Shown piece by piece: positions 43,331 through 51,159 of a DNA stretch of 64,000 nt (the stretch's first letter is position 1; each line of letters opens with the position of its first letter). The position numbers were made by a program, and so were the translations under genes. The stretch spans positions 1-64,000 of the forward strand of contig NZ_QXED01000015.1 of NCBI RefSeq assembly GCF_003583365.1. The letters are read 5' to 3'. This DNA is from Fibrisoma montanum (GTDB taxonomy: Bacteria > Bacteroidota > Bacteroidia > Cytophagales > Spirosomataceae). Below the pieces are notes generated by a model that worked only from the letters and a program-made list of their open reading frames with translations, was not told the origin of the DNA and ran no database searches.

Positions 43331-44584
43331 TCACACAACGGCGTCAATCGCGTCAAGAATGATATCGCAGGCTGTGCGGATTTCGGCTTCCGTAATGACC
43401 AGGGGCGGAGCAAGGCGCATGGAGTTGTTACAGAACAGGAACCAGTCCGTAATTACGCCTAAGCCTGTTTGCCCCCTCGCAATGGCGTGGTCAATGATGG
43501 GTTTAAGTACGTCGAACGAGTCGAATTCTGCCGCCAGCATGAGGCCTTTGCCCCGCACTTCGCGAATAGCCGGATGCACCAGCAACTGCCGGAACAACTG
43601 GCCTTTGGCTTCGGCCTGTTCGTGGAGCCGTTCGTCGCGAATAACATTCAGCGTGGCCAGCGAAGCCGCGGCCGATACCGGATGCCCGCCAAACGTTGTG
43701 ATGTGGCCCAGAATCGGGTTGTTTTTGAACACACTCATCACCTCCGCCGAACTGATAAAAGCGCCGATGGGCATGCCGCCCCCCATTCCTTTGGCGCAGA
43801 GCACTACGTCGGGGACGATACCAAAATCCTGAAAAGCCCAGAACGTACCGGTTCGCCCGAATCCGGTCTGAATTTCGTCGACAATCAGCAGGGCTCCTGT
43901 GTCCGTGCAGCGTTGCCGGACGGCCTGCAGGTAGGCGGGTTCAGGTACGCGCACCCCTGCTTCGCCCCCGATGACCTCCATCACAACGGCGGCCGTGCGG
44001 TGGCTGATCTGCTCGATGTCCGCCCAATTCCGATAGCGCAGGTGCCGGATGTCGGGTAGGAGAGGCCGGTAATTACGTTTAAAGTTCTCATCGCCCGATA
44101 GTGACAGTGCCCCCTGTGTAGAGCCGTGATAGGCGTTGAAACAGCTGATGATCTCACTCCGGCCGGTAAATCGCTTGGCCAGTTTCATGGCCCCCTCAAC
44201 CGCTTCGGTACCGGAGTTGGTAAAATACACGTTGTCTAGTTGAGCCGCCGGGTCAGTATGCGCAAGGGTCTCGGCAAGGGCATGCGCCAGTTGGGTCTGG
44301 GGCGACTGAACGTATTCGCCGTATACCATCAGGTGCAGGTACTTGTCCAGCTGCTCATGAATGGCAGCCAGCACCCTGGGGTGGCGGTGCCCGACGTTGC
44401 TCACCCCAATTCCCGAAATCAGATCGATGTAGCGCTCATGCGCCGGACCGCCGTGTGACGGGCCACCGTGCGACGGACCGAATAAATAAACGCCTTCAGC
44501 CCGTTCAATTTCCAACCCTAACGGGAAATCAGAGGTCTGAGCTACGTGCTGAAAAAAAAGTTGGCGGTGCGTCAGCGTTTGCAT
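43331..44584 (-). CDS. Class III PLP aminotransferase
   Basis: The 417-residue fold-type I enzyme contains ISGIGVSNVGHRHPRVLAAI at the N-terminal substrate lobe, FTNSGTEAVEGAMKLAKRFT, DEIQTGFGRTGTFWAFQ, and the PLP lysine in VVLCAKGMGGGMPIGAFIS. It resembles acetylornithine/ornithine aminotransferases but is of the broad Bacteroidota subgroup with unassigned substrate. Between FGPSH and AHERYIDL it carries an odd tandem SHGGP insertion. Lying near ctlX and the deiminase-like gene, it might take ornithine onward, but 3 kb and an opposite strand separate them. Confidence 0.88.
   Translation of the reverse strand: MQTLTHRQLFFQHVAQTSDFPLGLEIERAEGVYLFGPSHGGPSHGGPAHERYIDLISGIGVSNVGHRHPRVLAAIHEQLDKYLHLMVYGEYVQSPQTQLAHALAETLAHTDPAAQLDNVYFTNSGTEAVEGAMKLAKRFTGRSEIISCFNAYHGSTQGALSLSGDENFKRNYRPLLPDIRHLRYRNWADIEQISHRTAAVVMEVIGGEAGVRVPEPAYLQAVRQRCTDTGALLIVDEIQTGFGRTGTFWAFQDFGIVPDVVLCAKGMGGGMPIGAFISSAEVMSVFKNNPILGHITTFGGHPVSAAASLATLNVIRDERLHEQAEAKGQLFRQLLVHPAIREVRGKGLMLAAEFDSFDVLKPIIDHAIARGQTGLGVITDWFLFCNNSMRLAPPLVITEAEIRTACDIILDAIDAVV
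44435..44479 (-). repeat. In-frame 15-base tandem repeat in the aminotransferase
   Basis: The coding strand reads three near-copies of a 15-base unit encoding Gly-Pro-Ser/Ala-His-Gly (GPSHGGPSHGGPAHE). Homologues usually pass directly from the glycine-proline turn to RYIDLISG. The unit looks like slippage expansion in a surface loop. Confidence 0.7.
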
Positions 44585-44626
44585 GAACGTATTTACTACT
44601 ATTACTTTACCTAAACTCCTGCGTTA

Positions 44627-45757
44627 ATGAAAACACTTCTTCTTGGCTTGCTGTTCCTGCCTTTCTGGGGGTTTGCCCAATCCGTACGCATTACACCGGA
44701 AGATCTTCAGCGTAAAGAATCATTTCTGATCTTACAGGACGGGTCGGTAGTGCGCGGGCGTATCATTCGCCAGGACAGTACGGTGATTACCGTTCAGAAG
44801 CGAAATGGTGAATCGACGTTCATCGAAGCCGACCAGCTCGTTCGCATAACAGAAACCCGTCCCAATGCACCGGCCGCCGTTGGCCAGCAGCGAGTATCGC
44901 CGTATGAGGTTTATGTTTTCAGGGACGGAACGCAGGTTGAAGGTAAATTCGTTCGGCGCGACAGTACGATGATTACTGTTCGTAAACGGGATGGCCGACT
45001 AACCTACTTTGAGCCGGAACTGTTGCTCCGGGTGGATTCGGCCCAGGTAGAGGCCGTAACGCCTGATTCGGGCCGGACATTTCCGAACCGGTTTGCAGCC
45101 TGGCTGCTGACCGATCAATCGGCCTTCAATCCCGAAAAAGGGCGGGGTTATTACCGCAATGTGTGGCTGGCCTACAACGAAGCAGGTTATGGCATTACGT
45201 CCTGGTGGAGTGTAAGCGGCAGTGTGGTTGTGATTCCTGATCTGGACATCCAGGATGTTTTTATCAATGGATTCGTAACGCGTTTATCGACCAAACTAAG
45301 CATCCCGATCAGCAAACAATTTCGGGTTGGCGTGCGGGCTACGTACCAGCCTGCCAAACAGTATGACTACTACCGGGTAAATCAGACCTGGACGTTTCAG
45401 GCACTGGCGTCAATCGGTGACAGCCAGCAAAACGTAACGATTGGGTACGTACAAACGCGGTACGGGAATCCATCCGGGCAAAGCCGTTCGTTTGTAACGC
45501 TGGGCCTTGCTCAGCGATTGACCCGAAACCTGACGTTCGTCAGCGAAAATGCGATTTATCCCGACCGCCGGTTCAACAATCCGCTTTATACGTTATCGGC
45601 CGCGCTCCGGCTCAATCGACAGCGTCATGCTTTCGATCTGGGCGTTTACAGCTTTATTTTTCAGGAACTGTACAATGATCAGTGGCAGCTCAGGACACGA
45701 AATCGGTTCGTGCCGCTGCCCTACGTCGGCTATAACCTGATCATTGGCAAACCGTAA
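44627..45757 (+). CDS. Secreted protein with twin beta repeats and barrel-like C-terminus
   Basis: The 376-residue protein has a signal peptide (MKTLLLGLLFLPFWGFAQ). Two copies of a short beta unit follow: IRQDSTVITVQKRNGESTFI at about 45-64 and VRRDSTMITVRKRDGRLTYF at about 107-126. The last 200 residues are amphipathic strands typical of an outer-membrane barrel (VRATYQPAKQYDYYRVNQTW, then YNLIIGKP end). No named family is recognised. The repeat units resemble SH3-like/LSm folds and could form a periplasmic or extracellular module. Confidence 0.75.
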   Translation: MKTLLLGLLFLPFWGFAQSVRITPEDLQRKESFLILQDGSVVRGRIIRQDSTVITVQKRNGESTFIEADQLVRITETRPNAPAAVGQQRVSPYEVYVFRDGTQVEGKFVRRDSTMITVRKRDGRLTYFEPELLLRVDSAQVEAVTPDSGRTFPNRFAAWLLTDQSAFNPEKGRGYYRNVWLAYNEAGYGITSWWSVSGSVVVIPDLDIQDVFINGFVTRLSTKLSIPISKQFRVGVRATYQPAKQYDYYRVNQTWTFQALASIGDSQQNVTIGYVQTRYGNPSGQSRSFVTLGLAQRLTRNLTFVSENAIYPDRRFNNPLYTLSAALRLNRQRHAFDLGVYSFIFQELYNDQWQLRTRNRFVPLPYVGYNLIIGKP

Positions 45758-45764
45758 TCCAGAG

Positions 45765-46976
45765 TTACTGCTCAAAGAAACCGACTGTCCCGCCCACCCA
45801 GTCGAAATCCTTGTTGAAGCGCACGCCGATCATTTCGCCCCGGCTCAGGCGGGCCAGATTGGTGAGCAGCAGGGGCCGGGGTTCGCGCTTGTGCCAGACG
45901 AACAGCATCCGTATTTCGCACTTGATGAGACCATCGGGAGCCTGAATCACTGGCTCGTATCTGACCTTGCGCTGCAACAGGTAATTGTGCCGTTCGGATT
46001 CGGGAATGGCATCCAGATCGGCGGATGAAATGCTCAGTTTGACCCCACTCCCCGCAAACGAATACAGCGGCTTCAGGACGTAGTTATCCAGATCAGCCGG
46101 GTACTCAACCAGGCTCGACAGGTAGTAGCTGGGCGGCACATACGGGCTGTTCAGCAGGGGGAGCGTGTACTTGCTGATGCGGAAAAACCAGTTCGGGTGG
46201 CCGACCCACTCCACGTCTACGTCATCGGTGAGGGTAAACTCGGTCTGCAGGTCCGGGAAGTTTTGCAGGTCGTCGAAGATCAGCCGGTTATAGATGCGCT
46301 TGATGTGAATCAGTCGTCCGTCTTTTTCGTAATACAGCTTTCGGTCCTGCTTTTTGATTTTGGTCAGGCAGACCGCGTCGATGCCGAGGTAGCGTTTGGT
46401 CAGGGCGAAGTCGATGCGGGTTTTCTGCTTTTCGGGGAAGATTTCCAGCAGGATCACCTCCTCCGGATCGCAGAGCCCCACAATCAATCGGCGCAGGTGC
46501 TGGAGGTACGTATCGTTGCTGTCGACGTTGAACAGGTGCGACAGGTTGTCGGGAATGGGAAAATGAGCCCGAAACTGATCGGCGATGTAGGGCTGAAACG
46601 CATACATCGACGGGAAACCCTGTAGCTCAATCAACTGGGGCGTAAGTTCGCCCTGCTCGTCCCGGCAAATCGCGAAGTCGATGGCCATGAACTGCGTATG
46701 GTTGCTCAGGTCGTCGGGTTGTTCGTTCGGCACCCGTTGCCCGGCCGGGATGGCTTTCTCGGTCAGTTCGGTGAATTGTTCGCCGGTAATAACATTGACG
46801 ATGTCGTCGCAGGCTGCCAGTAGCTTGTCCGTCAGGGATTTCGGTACAAATACGGGCGTTTCGGCCACCCGGAAATCGAGCTGGCCGGGAAGATCGGCGT
46901 GAATGGCATCCAAAAAAGCCCGGTAACGTTCCGGGCTGAAAGCTTGGTTGTACGTCTGACGAACAGATTGAATCAT
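45765..46976 (-). CDS. ATP-grasp-like protein of a predicted peptide-ligase cluster
   Basis: I do not recognise a named family for this 403-residue protein. The C-terminal half has ATP-grasp-like features: LDNYVLKPLYSFAGSGVKLS resembles the lysine plus glycine-rich loop, and LIKCEIRMLFVWH, then MIGVRFNKDFDWVGGTVGFF, look like the metal-ligand end. The first 150 residues include DLSNHTQFMAIDFAICRDEQ and PQLIELQGFPSMYAFQ. It is the third gene after a GCS2 ligase and a class I amidotransferase on the same strand, suggesting an ATP-dependent carboxylate-amine joining step. Without a structure search this stays moderate. Confidence 0.65.
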   Translation of the reverse strand: MIQSVRQTYNQAFSPERYRAFLDAIHADLPGQLDFRVAETPVFVPKSLTDKLLAACDDIVNVITGEQFTELTEKAIPAGQRVPNEQPDDLSNHTQFMAIDFAICRDEQGELTPQLIELQGFPSMYAFQPYIADQFRAHFPIPDNLSHLFNVDSNDTYLQHLRRLIVGLCDPEEVILLEIFPEKQKTRIDFALTKRYLGIDAVCLTKIKKQDRKLYYEKDGRLIHIKRIYNRLIFDDLQNFPDLQTEFTLTDDVDVEWVGHPNWFFRISKYTLPLLNSPYVPPSYYLSSLVEYPADLDNYVLKPLYSFAGSGVKLSISSADLDAIPESERHNYLLQRKVRYEPVIQAPDGLIKCEIRMLFVWHKREPRPLLLTNLARLSRGEMIGVRFNKDFDWVGGTVGFFEQ

Positions 46977-47000
46977 ACGGAAAGGGTTATACGAATAGTT

Positions 47001-47041
47001 GTTGGTGAACCAGTCGTCAGGCAGCAGACCGGTTCACCAAC
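47001..47041. other. Hairpin between amidotransferase and ATP-grasp-like gene
   Basis: A perfect 11-base stem (gttggtgaacc at 47001-47011, complement at 47031-47041) with a 19-base loop. It lies in the 75-base gap inside the minus-strand operon. It may modulate expression of the downstream gene or mark transcript processing. Confidence 0.6.
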
Positions 47042-47051
47042 AGACCATACC

Positions 47052-47891
47052 TTATGAATGGGCTACATTTTCCTCGGCAATTTCGGCCAGGTCTTCAAGG
47101 GCATTACGCAGGAACACGGGTAAAATAACCGACTCTGTCAGGGCGATTTTGTCAGGGTCCTGCAGATAGGCAACCATTTCGTCGTATTTCTCCTGACCGT
47201 AGTTCAGCACGATGTGGTTGCGTTTTTCGTCGGTCAGGAAGTACCGCAGCATGCCTTCGCCATCGGCTTCGGGGTGGAACTGCGTCCCGAAAATCTCGTG
47301 GGAGAACCGAACCGCCATAATGGCCCGCTCCAGCGGTACGTGTGGTCTGTCCTTCTCCAGACAAAGAATTTTAGCCCCGATTTCGTCCAGCCGTTCCAGG
47401 TTTGGCTGCGTTACCTGATAATCGCGGGAATCTACGGCATAGAACGGATCGGGCAGCGGGTCCAGGTTGTGATACAACTGACCCTGCTCCGTTTTGTGCA
47501 CCGGGAAGATACCGAACGAGGTCGATCTCCGGCGACTCACCTCGCCCAACTGCAGGTGCCGCATGACCAGTTGGAACGAGTGGCAGATCATGAACAGATA
47601 CTTCTTTCGCTCGTTGGTACGGTTCCAGGCAAACAACTGATCGATCAGTTGAAAATACGGCGCTTCCCAGGCTTCGTCGGACGGCAGCGGACTACCGGGG
47701 CCGCCGGTTGAAATGTAAATATCGTAGTCCAGTTCCGGCAACTCATTGTTGGCCCGGACGTTGAAAATGTCGAACGTAACATCGATGTTTTCCCGCTGTC
47801 TGACGTTCCGGATGATCTGTAAGATACAACGCATACCCTCGTTGGCATGGTTGTCGTACATGTCCAGAATAGCTATTTTAACAAATCTCAT
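47052..47891 (-). CDS. Class I glutamine amidotransferase-like protein
   Basis: The 279-residue protein has the triad parts of a class I GATase. The nucleophile cysteine is in YLFMICHSFQLVMRHLQLGE (about residue 104; the usual G-x-C-x-G is altered to MICHS) and the His/Glu pair is in FGTQFHPEADGEGMLRYFL. The N-terminus is VKIAILDMYDNHANEGMRCI. It might supply ammonia to a ligase or hydrolyse a gamma-glutamyl bond, as PuuD-type relatives do. It sits between the GCS2 ligase and the ATP-grasp-like gene. Confidence 0.85.
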   Translation of the reverse strand: MRFVKIAILDMYDNHANEGMRCILQIIRNVRQRENIDVTFDIFNVRANNELPELDYDIYISTGGPGSPLPSDEAWEAPYFQLIDQLFAWNRTNERKKYLFMICHSFQLVMRHLQLGEVSRRRSTSFGIFPVHKTEQGQLYHNLDPLPDPFYAVDSRDYQVTQPNLERLDEIGAKILCLEKDRPHVPLERAIMAVRFSHEIFGTQFHPEADGEGMLRYFLTDEKRNHIVLNYGQEKYDEMVAYLQDPDKIALTESVILPVFLRNALEDLAEIAEENVAHS

Positions 47892-47996
47892 AGGTTGTAT
47901 GGCAGCCTGTTGCTGCTCGTTTAACGGTTAATGATGACTGGCTGCGCCATCAGGCGCGTACGGGTGGGGTGGGTTGCCAATCCTGTTGATTTATAA

Positions 47997-49097
47997 CTAC
48001 CTGATCCCGTGAGAAGTTTCTTCGACGATGTAATCCACTACTTGCTTCAGGTCGTTGGTCTGGTGGTAAACGGCCAGCTGACGGTCGGCACCCGTGCCCA
48101 TCTCAAGAATTTTCAGTACGTACTCACACTCCTCGCGGCTTCCCAGTTCGTCCAGTACGTCGTCGATAAAATCGAGCAGTTCGTGAATCAACTGGTGCGT
48201 CGGCACTTCGGCCTGCTTTCCAAAATCAATCAGTTTGCCTTCGATCCCGTAGCGGGCTGCCCGCCATTTGTTTTCGCTGATCAGCACCCGCCGATACGGC
48301 CGGAAGTTCAGGTTCTGCCGGTGCAGCTTGTCGATTTTTGCCACCAGCGCCTGCATGATAGCCGCCAGGCAAATGGTTTCGTCGACCCGCATCGGTACGT
48401 CGCAGATGCGGAATTCGACCGTGTTGAAAAACGGGTGCAAGCGAATGTCCCACCAGATTTTCTTACCGTTGTCAATGCAGCCGGTTTTCACCAGCAGGTT
48501 GATGTATTCGTCGTACTCGGCCGCCGACGAAAAGAAATCGGGAATGCCGGTGCGCGGAAATTTATCGAAAACTTTTGAGCGGTACGATTTGAAGCCCGTA
48601 TTGCGGCCCCGCCAGAACGGCGAGTTGGTCGACAGGGCGTAGATATGCGGCAGAAAATACCGCACCGCATTCATGATCTGAATCCCCTCGTTGCGGCTCT
48701 CGATCCCGACGTGTACGTGCAGACCGAAGATCAGGTTGGACCGGGCTACGTCGCGCATTTCTTCGATGAGCCGGTCGTACCGTTCGTTCGGGGTGATGAG
48801 CTGATCCTGCCAGTCGGAAAAGGGGTGCGTACCCGCTGCCGCAATTTTCAGATTCTGCTGGTCGGCAAGGTCCATGATCATCTTTCGCAGGTACGTCACT
48901 TCATGCCGGGCATCCTGGATATTATGGCAGATGTTTGTCCCCACTTCCACAACGGCCTGGTGCATTTCGGCTTTTACGCGCTCCTGAAGGGTAATCTGAC
49001 CACCGTCGACAATCTTCGACATGTGTGACCGGAGTTCGCCGGTCTTTGGATCTATGGTTTGAAATTCTTCTTCGATTCCGAGGGTAAATACGGGCAT
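47997..49097 (-). CDS. Carboxylate-amine ligase (GCS2/YbdK family)
   Basis: The ATG at 49097 gives 366 residues starting MPVFTLGIEEEFQTIDPKTG, the hallmark of the GCS2 group. An upstream ATG at 49136 adds a Pro/Asn-rich leader and is less likely. Other marks are MHQAVVEVGTNICHNIQDAR, FGLHVHVGIESRNEG, and TVEFRICDVPMRVDETICLA. GCS2 enzymes form amide bonds between a carboxylate (often glutamate) and an amine using ATP. It is the first gene of a three-gene operon of ligase-type enzymes. Confidence 0.92.
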   Translation of the reverse strand: MPVFTLGIEEEFQTIDPKTGELRSHMSKIVDGGQITLQERVKAEMHQAVVEVGTNICHNIQDARHEVTYLRKMIMDLADQQNLKIAAAGTHPFSDWQDQLITPNERYDRLIEEMRDVARSNLIFGLHVHVGIESRNEGIQIMNAVRYFLPHIYALSTNSPFWRGRNTGFKSYRSKVFDKFPRTGIPDFFSSAAEYDEYINLLVKTGCIDNGKKIWWDIRLHPFFNTVEFRICDVPMRVDETICLAAIMQALVAKIDKLHRQNLNFRPYRRVLISENKWRAARYGIEGKLIDFGKQAEVPTHQLIHELLDFIDDVLDELGSREECEYVLKILEMGTGADRQLAVYHQTNDLKQVVDYIVEETSHGIR

Positions 49098-49241
49098 TTG
49101 TACTGTTGGGTTTGGGTTTGGTGGGTTTAGCACCATAACGATGGATTAATATACCGTTTTTTATCAAAACCCAATGCCGAAAAGATGGTTTTTGTTTAAG
49201 GATCGATACAAAACCAATCTAATTCTAACACGAACGATAGC

Positions 49242-49505
49242 ATGCAAACGTCACGGGAGAAAAAACTGATCGCGAAATACTGGGTGTTTGGAGGGAGTGG
49301 CGCGATGTTGCTCGGGAGCGGGTTATCCGTGCTGCTACACGGCTCCAAACTAAAAGAAATAGGGGCTGATTCGTGGTTTTGGGTCAGCACGGGCGGCTTC
49401 GCGCTTATCATGTCGGGCCTGAGTTTTATCGGCGATGCCAACCGCTTCCGGACGATGGTGGACGTACTGCGGGAGCTCGACGCGCGGGATAAGGCCGCTC
49501 AATAA
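49242..49505 (+). CDS. Small two-helix membrane protein
   Basis: An 87-residue protein with two predicted membrane helices (VFGGSGAMLLGSGLSVLLHG and WFWVSTGGFALIMSGLSFIG) and a charged cytosolic tail. No family is recognised. It diverges from the GCS2 operon, with 144 bases between the starts, and is followed by another small gene. Confidence 0.75.
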   Translation: MQTSREKKLIAKYWVFGGSGAMLLGSGLSVLLHGSKLKEIGADSWFWVSTGGFALIMSGLSFIGDANRFRTMVDVLRELDARDKAAQ

Positions 49506-49532
49506 AATCAGGAACGAAACGACTGGTTTTCT

Positions 49533-49748
49533 ATGACCGCTTACGCTGAGCAACTCGAAGATTTTATTCAGGACGTACTGATTTCGCTGCACGCCAACAT
49601 CCGCGATCTGGAAGAGAAACGTACCTTCGCCGACCCCGAAGAGCACAACTACATCGACGGGCGGCTGTTCAGCTACGTTGAGGTACTGGCTATCCTGCGG
49701 GCGTCGGCAAAGGATACGGGCATTGATCCCAGGCGGCTGGGGTTATAA
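49533..49748 (+). CDS. Small hypothetical helical protein
   Basis: A 71-residue acidic, helical protein (YAEQLEDFIQDVLISLHANI, then RLFSYVEVLAILRASAKDTG). It lies 27 bases after the small membrane protein gene and converges on the beta-lactamase gene. Codon use and the tidy frame support a real gene, but function is unknown. Confidence 0.7.
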   Translation: MTAYAEQLEDFIQDVLISLHANIRDLEEKRTFADPEEHNYIDGRLFSYVEVLAILRASAKDTGIDPRRLGL

Positions 49749-49753
49749 AGCGC

Positions 49754-50551
49754 TTACTCAATGGCCTTCAATTGCCGGAGTACGGCTTTGGTGATCGTCT
49801 TGCGGCAGGCCCCAAAGTCGGGGTTTGGCGTTGAGCGTGGTTTGATGAGCCGGGTTGCAAAAAAGTAGACATTGTCGTCGCGTTCGACGTAGCCGACCCA
49901 CCAGCCCGTATCATTGCCGCCGTAGCGCGTCCAGCCGGTTTTGGCCCGAATGGTGTAGGTATCCGTTTTCTCGGCGACCATGATCCGCTTCAGAATGGCG
50001 TAGCTGCGTTTGGAAAAGGGGAGTTTTTCGTCGTAAACATCCTTCAGAAACGTAACCTGATTGCGGGGCGAAATACCGAACGCGCCAAAATTCCAGAAAT
50101 CATCGTCCGGGTGCGACAGAGTACCGTTGCCGTAATGGCACCGCTGGAGGTATTGCCGATACCGGTCTTTGCCGATTCGTTTGGCCAGCTCAATGTACAC
50201 CCAACCCGCCGACTGCTCAAACGCTTCCTTCATGGTCATGTCGTGGTAGATCTCGGGCCGGTAACCATACAGCACCGTGTCGACCTTCCCCACCCACTTA
50301 ACGACTTCGTTTTCGTCCCTGATCACGCCCGTTTCGAGAGCAATCAGGGTGTTGATGATCTTGAAGGTTGAAGCGGGCAGCGTTTCGTTTTGGCTGTCAG
50401 CTTCATCGCTGACGATCCACTGCCGGTGTCTGGAATCATAAACCGTTATGCTGCCGTTGAGCCGGCAATCCTGAAAAGGTTTTTTGAGATCAACCTGGCC
50501 GAAGGAGGTGAGTGACGAGAGAAGCAGGAGGCAGAAAAACCAGTAACGCAT
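49754..50551 (-). CDS. Class D (OXA-type) beta-lactamase
   Basis: The 265-residue exported serine hydrolase has a signal peptide (MRYWFFCLLLLSSLTSFG). The class D motifs are in order: S-x-x-K as STFK at 61-64, the SxV-type box as QSAGWVY, and KTG as RAKTGWTRYGGNDTGWWVGY. The conserved tryptophan of the omega region also appears (DDFWNFGAFG). It should hydrolyse penicillin-type beta-lactams or act as a penicillin-binding relative; activity cannot be judged. It stands inside the ligase cluster region but may be unrelated. Confidence 0.92.
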   Translation of the reverse strand: MRYWFFCLLLLSSLTSFGQVDLKKPFQDCRLNGSITVYDSRHRQWIVSDEADSQNETLPASTFKIINTLIALETGVIRDENEVVKWVGKVDTVLYGYRPEIYHDMTMKEAFEQSAGWVYIELAKRIGKDRYRQYLQRCHYGNGTLSHPDDDFWNFGAFGISPRNQVTFLKDVYDEKLPFSKRSYAILKRIMVAEKTDTYTIRAKTGWTRYGGNDTGWWVGYVERDDNVYFFATRLIKPRSTPNPDFGACRKTITKAVLRQLKAIE

Positions 50552-50599
50552 GGACGGAAGGTACGTAACTACTTGATGAGGAAACGGAAAAGTCGGGAG

Positions 50600-51067
50600 T
50601 TACGATACTAACGTACGTTTCATGCCCTCATGCGTCGCCTGAAATCCCAGCGATTCGTAGAACTGGATAGCGCGGGGGCGTTGCTTATCGGTGGTCAGTT
50701 GCAGAACGTAACAACCTCGTTCGGTAGCCCGCTCAATGGCGTAGTTGAACATCCGGGTACCCAGCCCTTTTCCGCGATGGACAGCGCTCACCCGTACTGC
50801 TTCGATCTGAGCCCGCAGCCCGCCCTGATGCGTCAGGTACTGAAGGAACGTCAGGTGAAATGTACCGGCAATTTCTCCGTCCAGTTCAACAACGGTCAGT
50901 TCCTGGTTGGGGTCATTGCTGATGCGATCAAAAGCCCGTAAATAACAGTCGGGGAGGGGAGTTGCCAGCCGTTCGCGCCGGGCGCCGAGCGGATCGTCGG
51001 CCAGCATGGCAACAATAGCCGGCAGATCGGCTTCGGTGGCCAGTCGATAGGTGGGTTCTGGAATCAT
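50600..51067 (-). CDS. GNAT-family N-acetyltransferase
   Basis: A 155-residue GNAT protein. The acetyl-CoA-binding motif A is VSAVHRGKGLGTRMFNYAIE (R-x-x-G-x-G). Motif B follows with GCYVLQLTTDKQRPRAIQFYESLGF. Substrate is unknown. It lies between the beta-lactamase and the ATP-grasp gene on the same strand. Confidence 0.9.
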   Translation of the reverse strand: MIPEPTYRLATEADLPAIVAMLADDPLGARRERLATPLPDCYLRAFDRISNDPNQELTVVELDGEIAGTFHLTFLQYLTHQGGLRAQIEAVRVSAVHRGKGLGTRMFNYAIERATERGCYVLQLTTDKQRPRAIQFYESLGFQATHEGMKRTLVS

Positions 51068-51112
51068 GTGGATGTGTGTGGTGCCGGTGGCGTACCGCTA
51101 GCTACGTAGCAG

Positions 51113-51148
51113 ACAAAGACACCGACCACAGAACGTCGGTGTCTTTGT
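51113..51148. terminator. Hairpin after the ATP-grasp gene
   Basis: A perfect 14-base stem (acaaagacaccgac at 51113-51126, complement at 51135-51148) with an 8-base loop lies directly downstream of the ATP-grasp stop on the minus strand. No long T-run follows. Confidence 0.75.
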
Positions 51149-51159
51149 GATAGGCTGCT

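Noticed and set aside
49754-50551. Beta-lactamase as immunity to a cluster product
   Set aside because: Attractive because of the nearby ligase genes, but nothing in the sequence links it to them.
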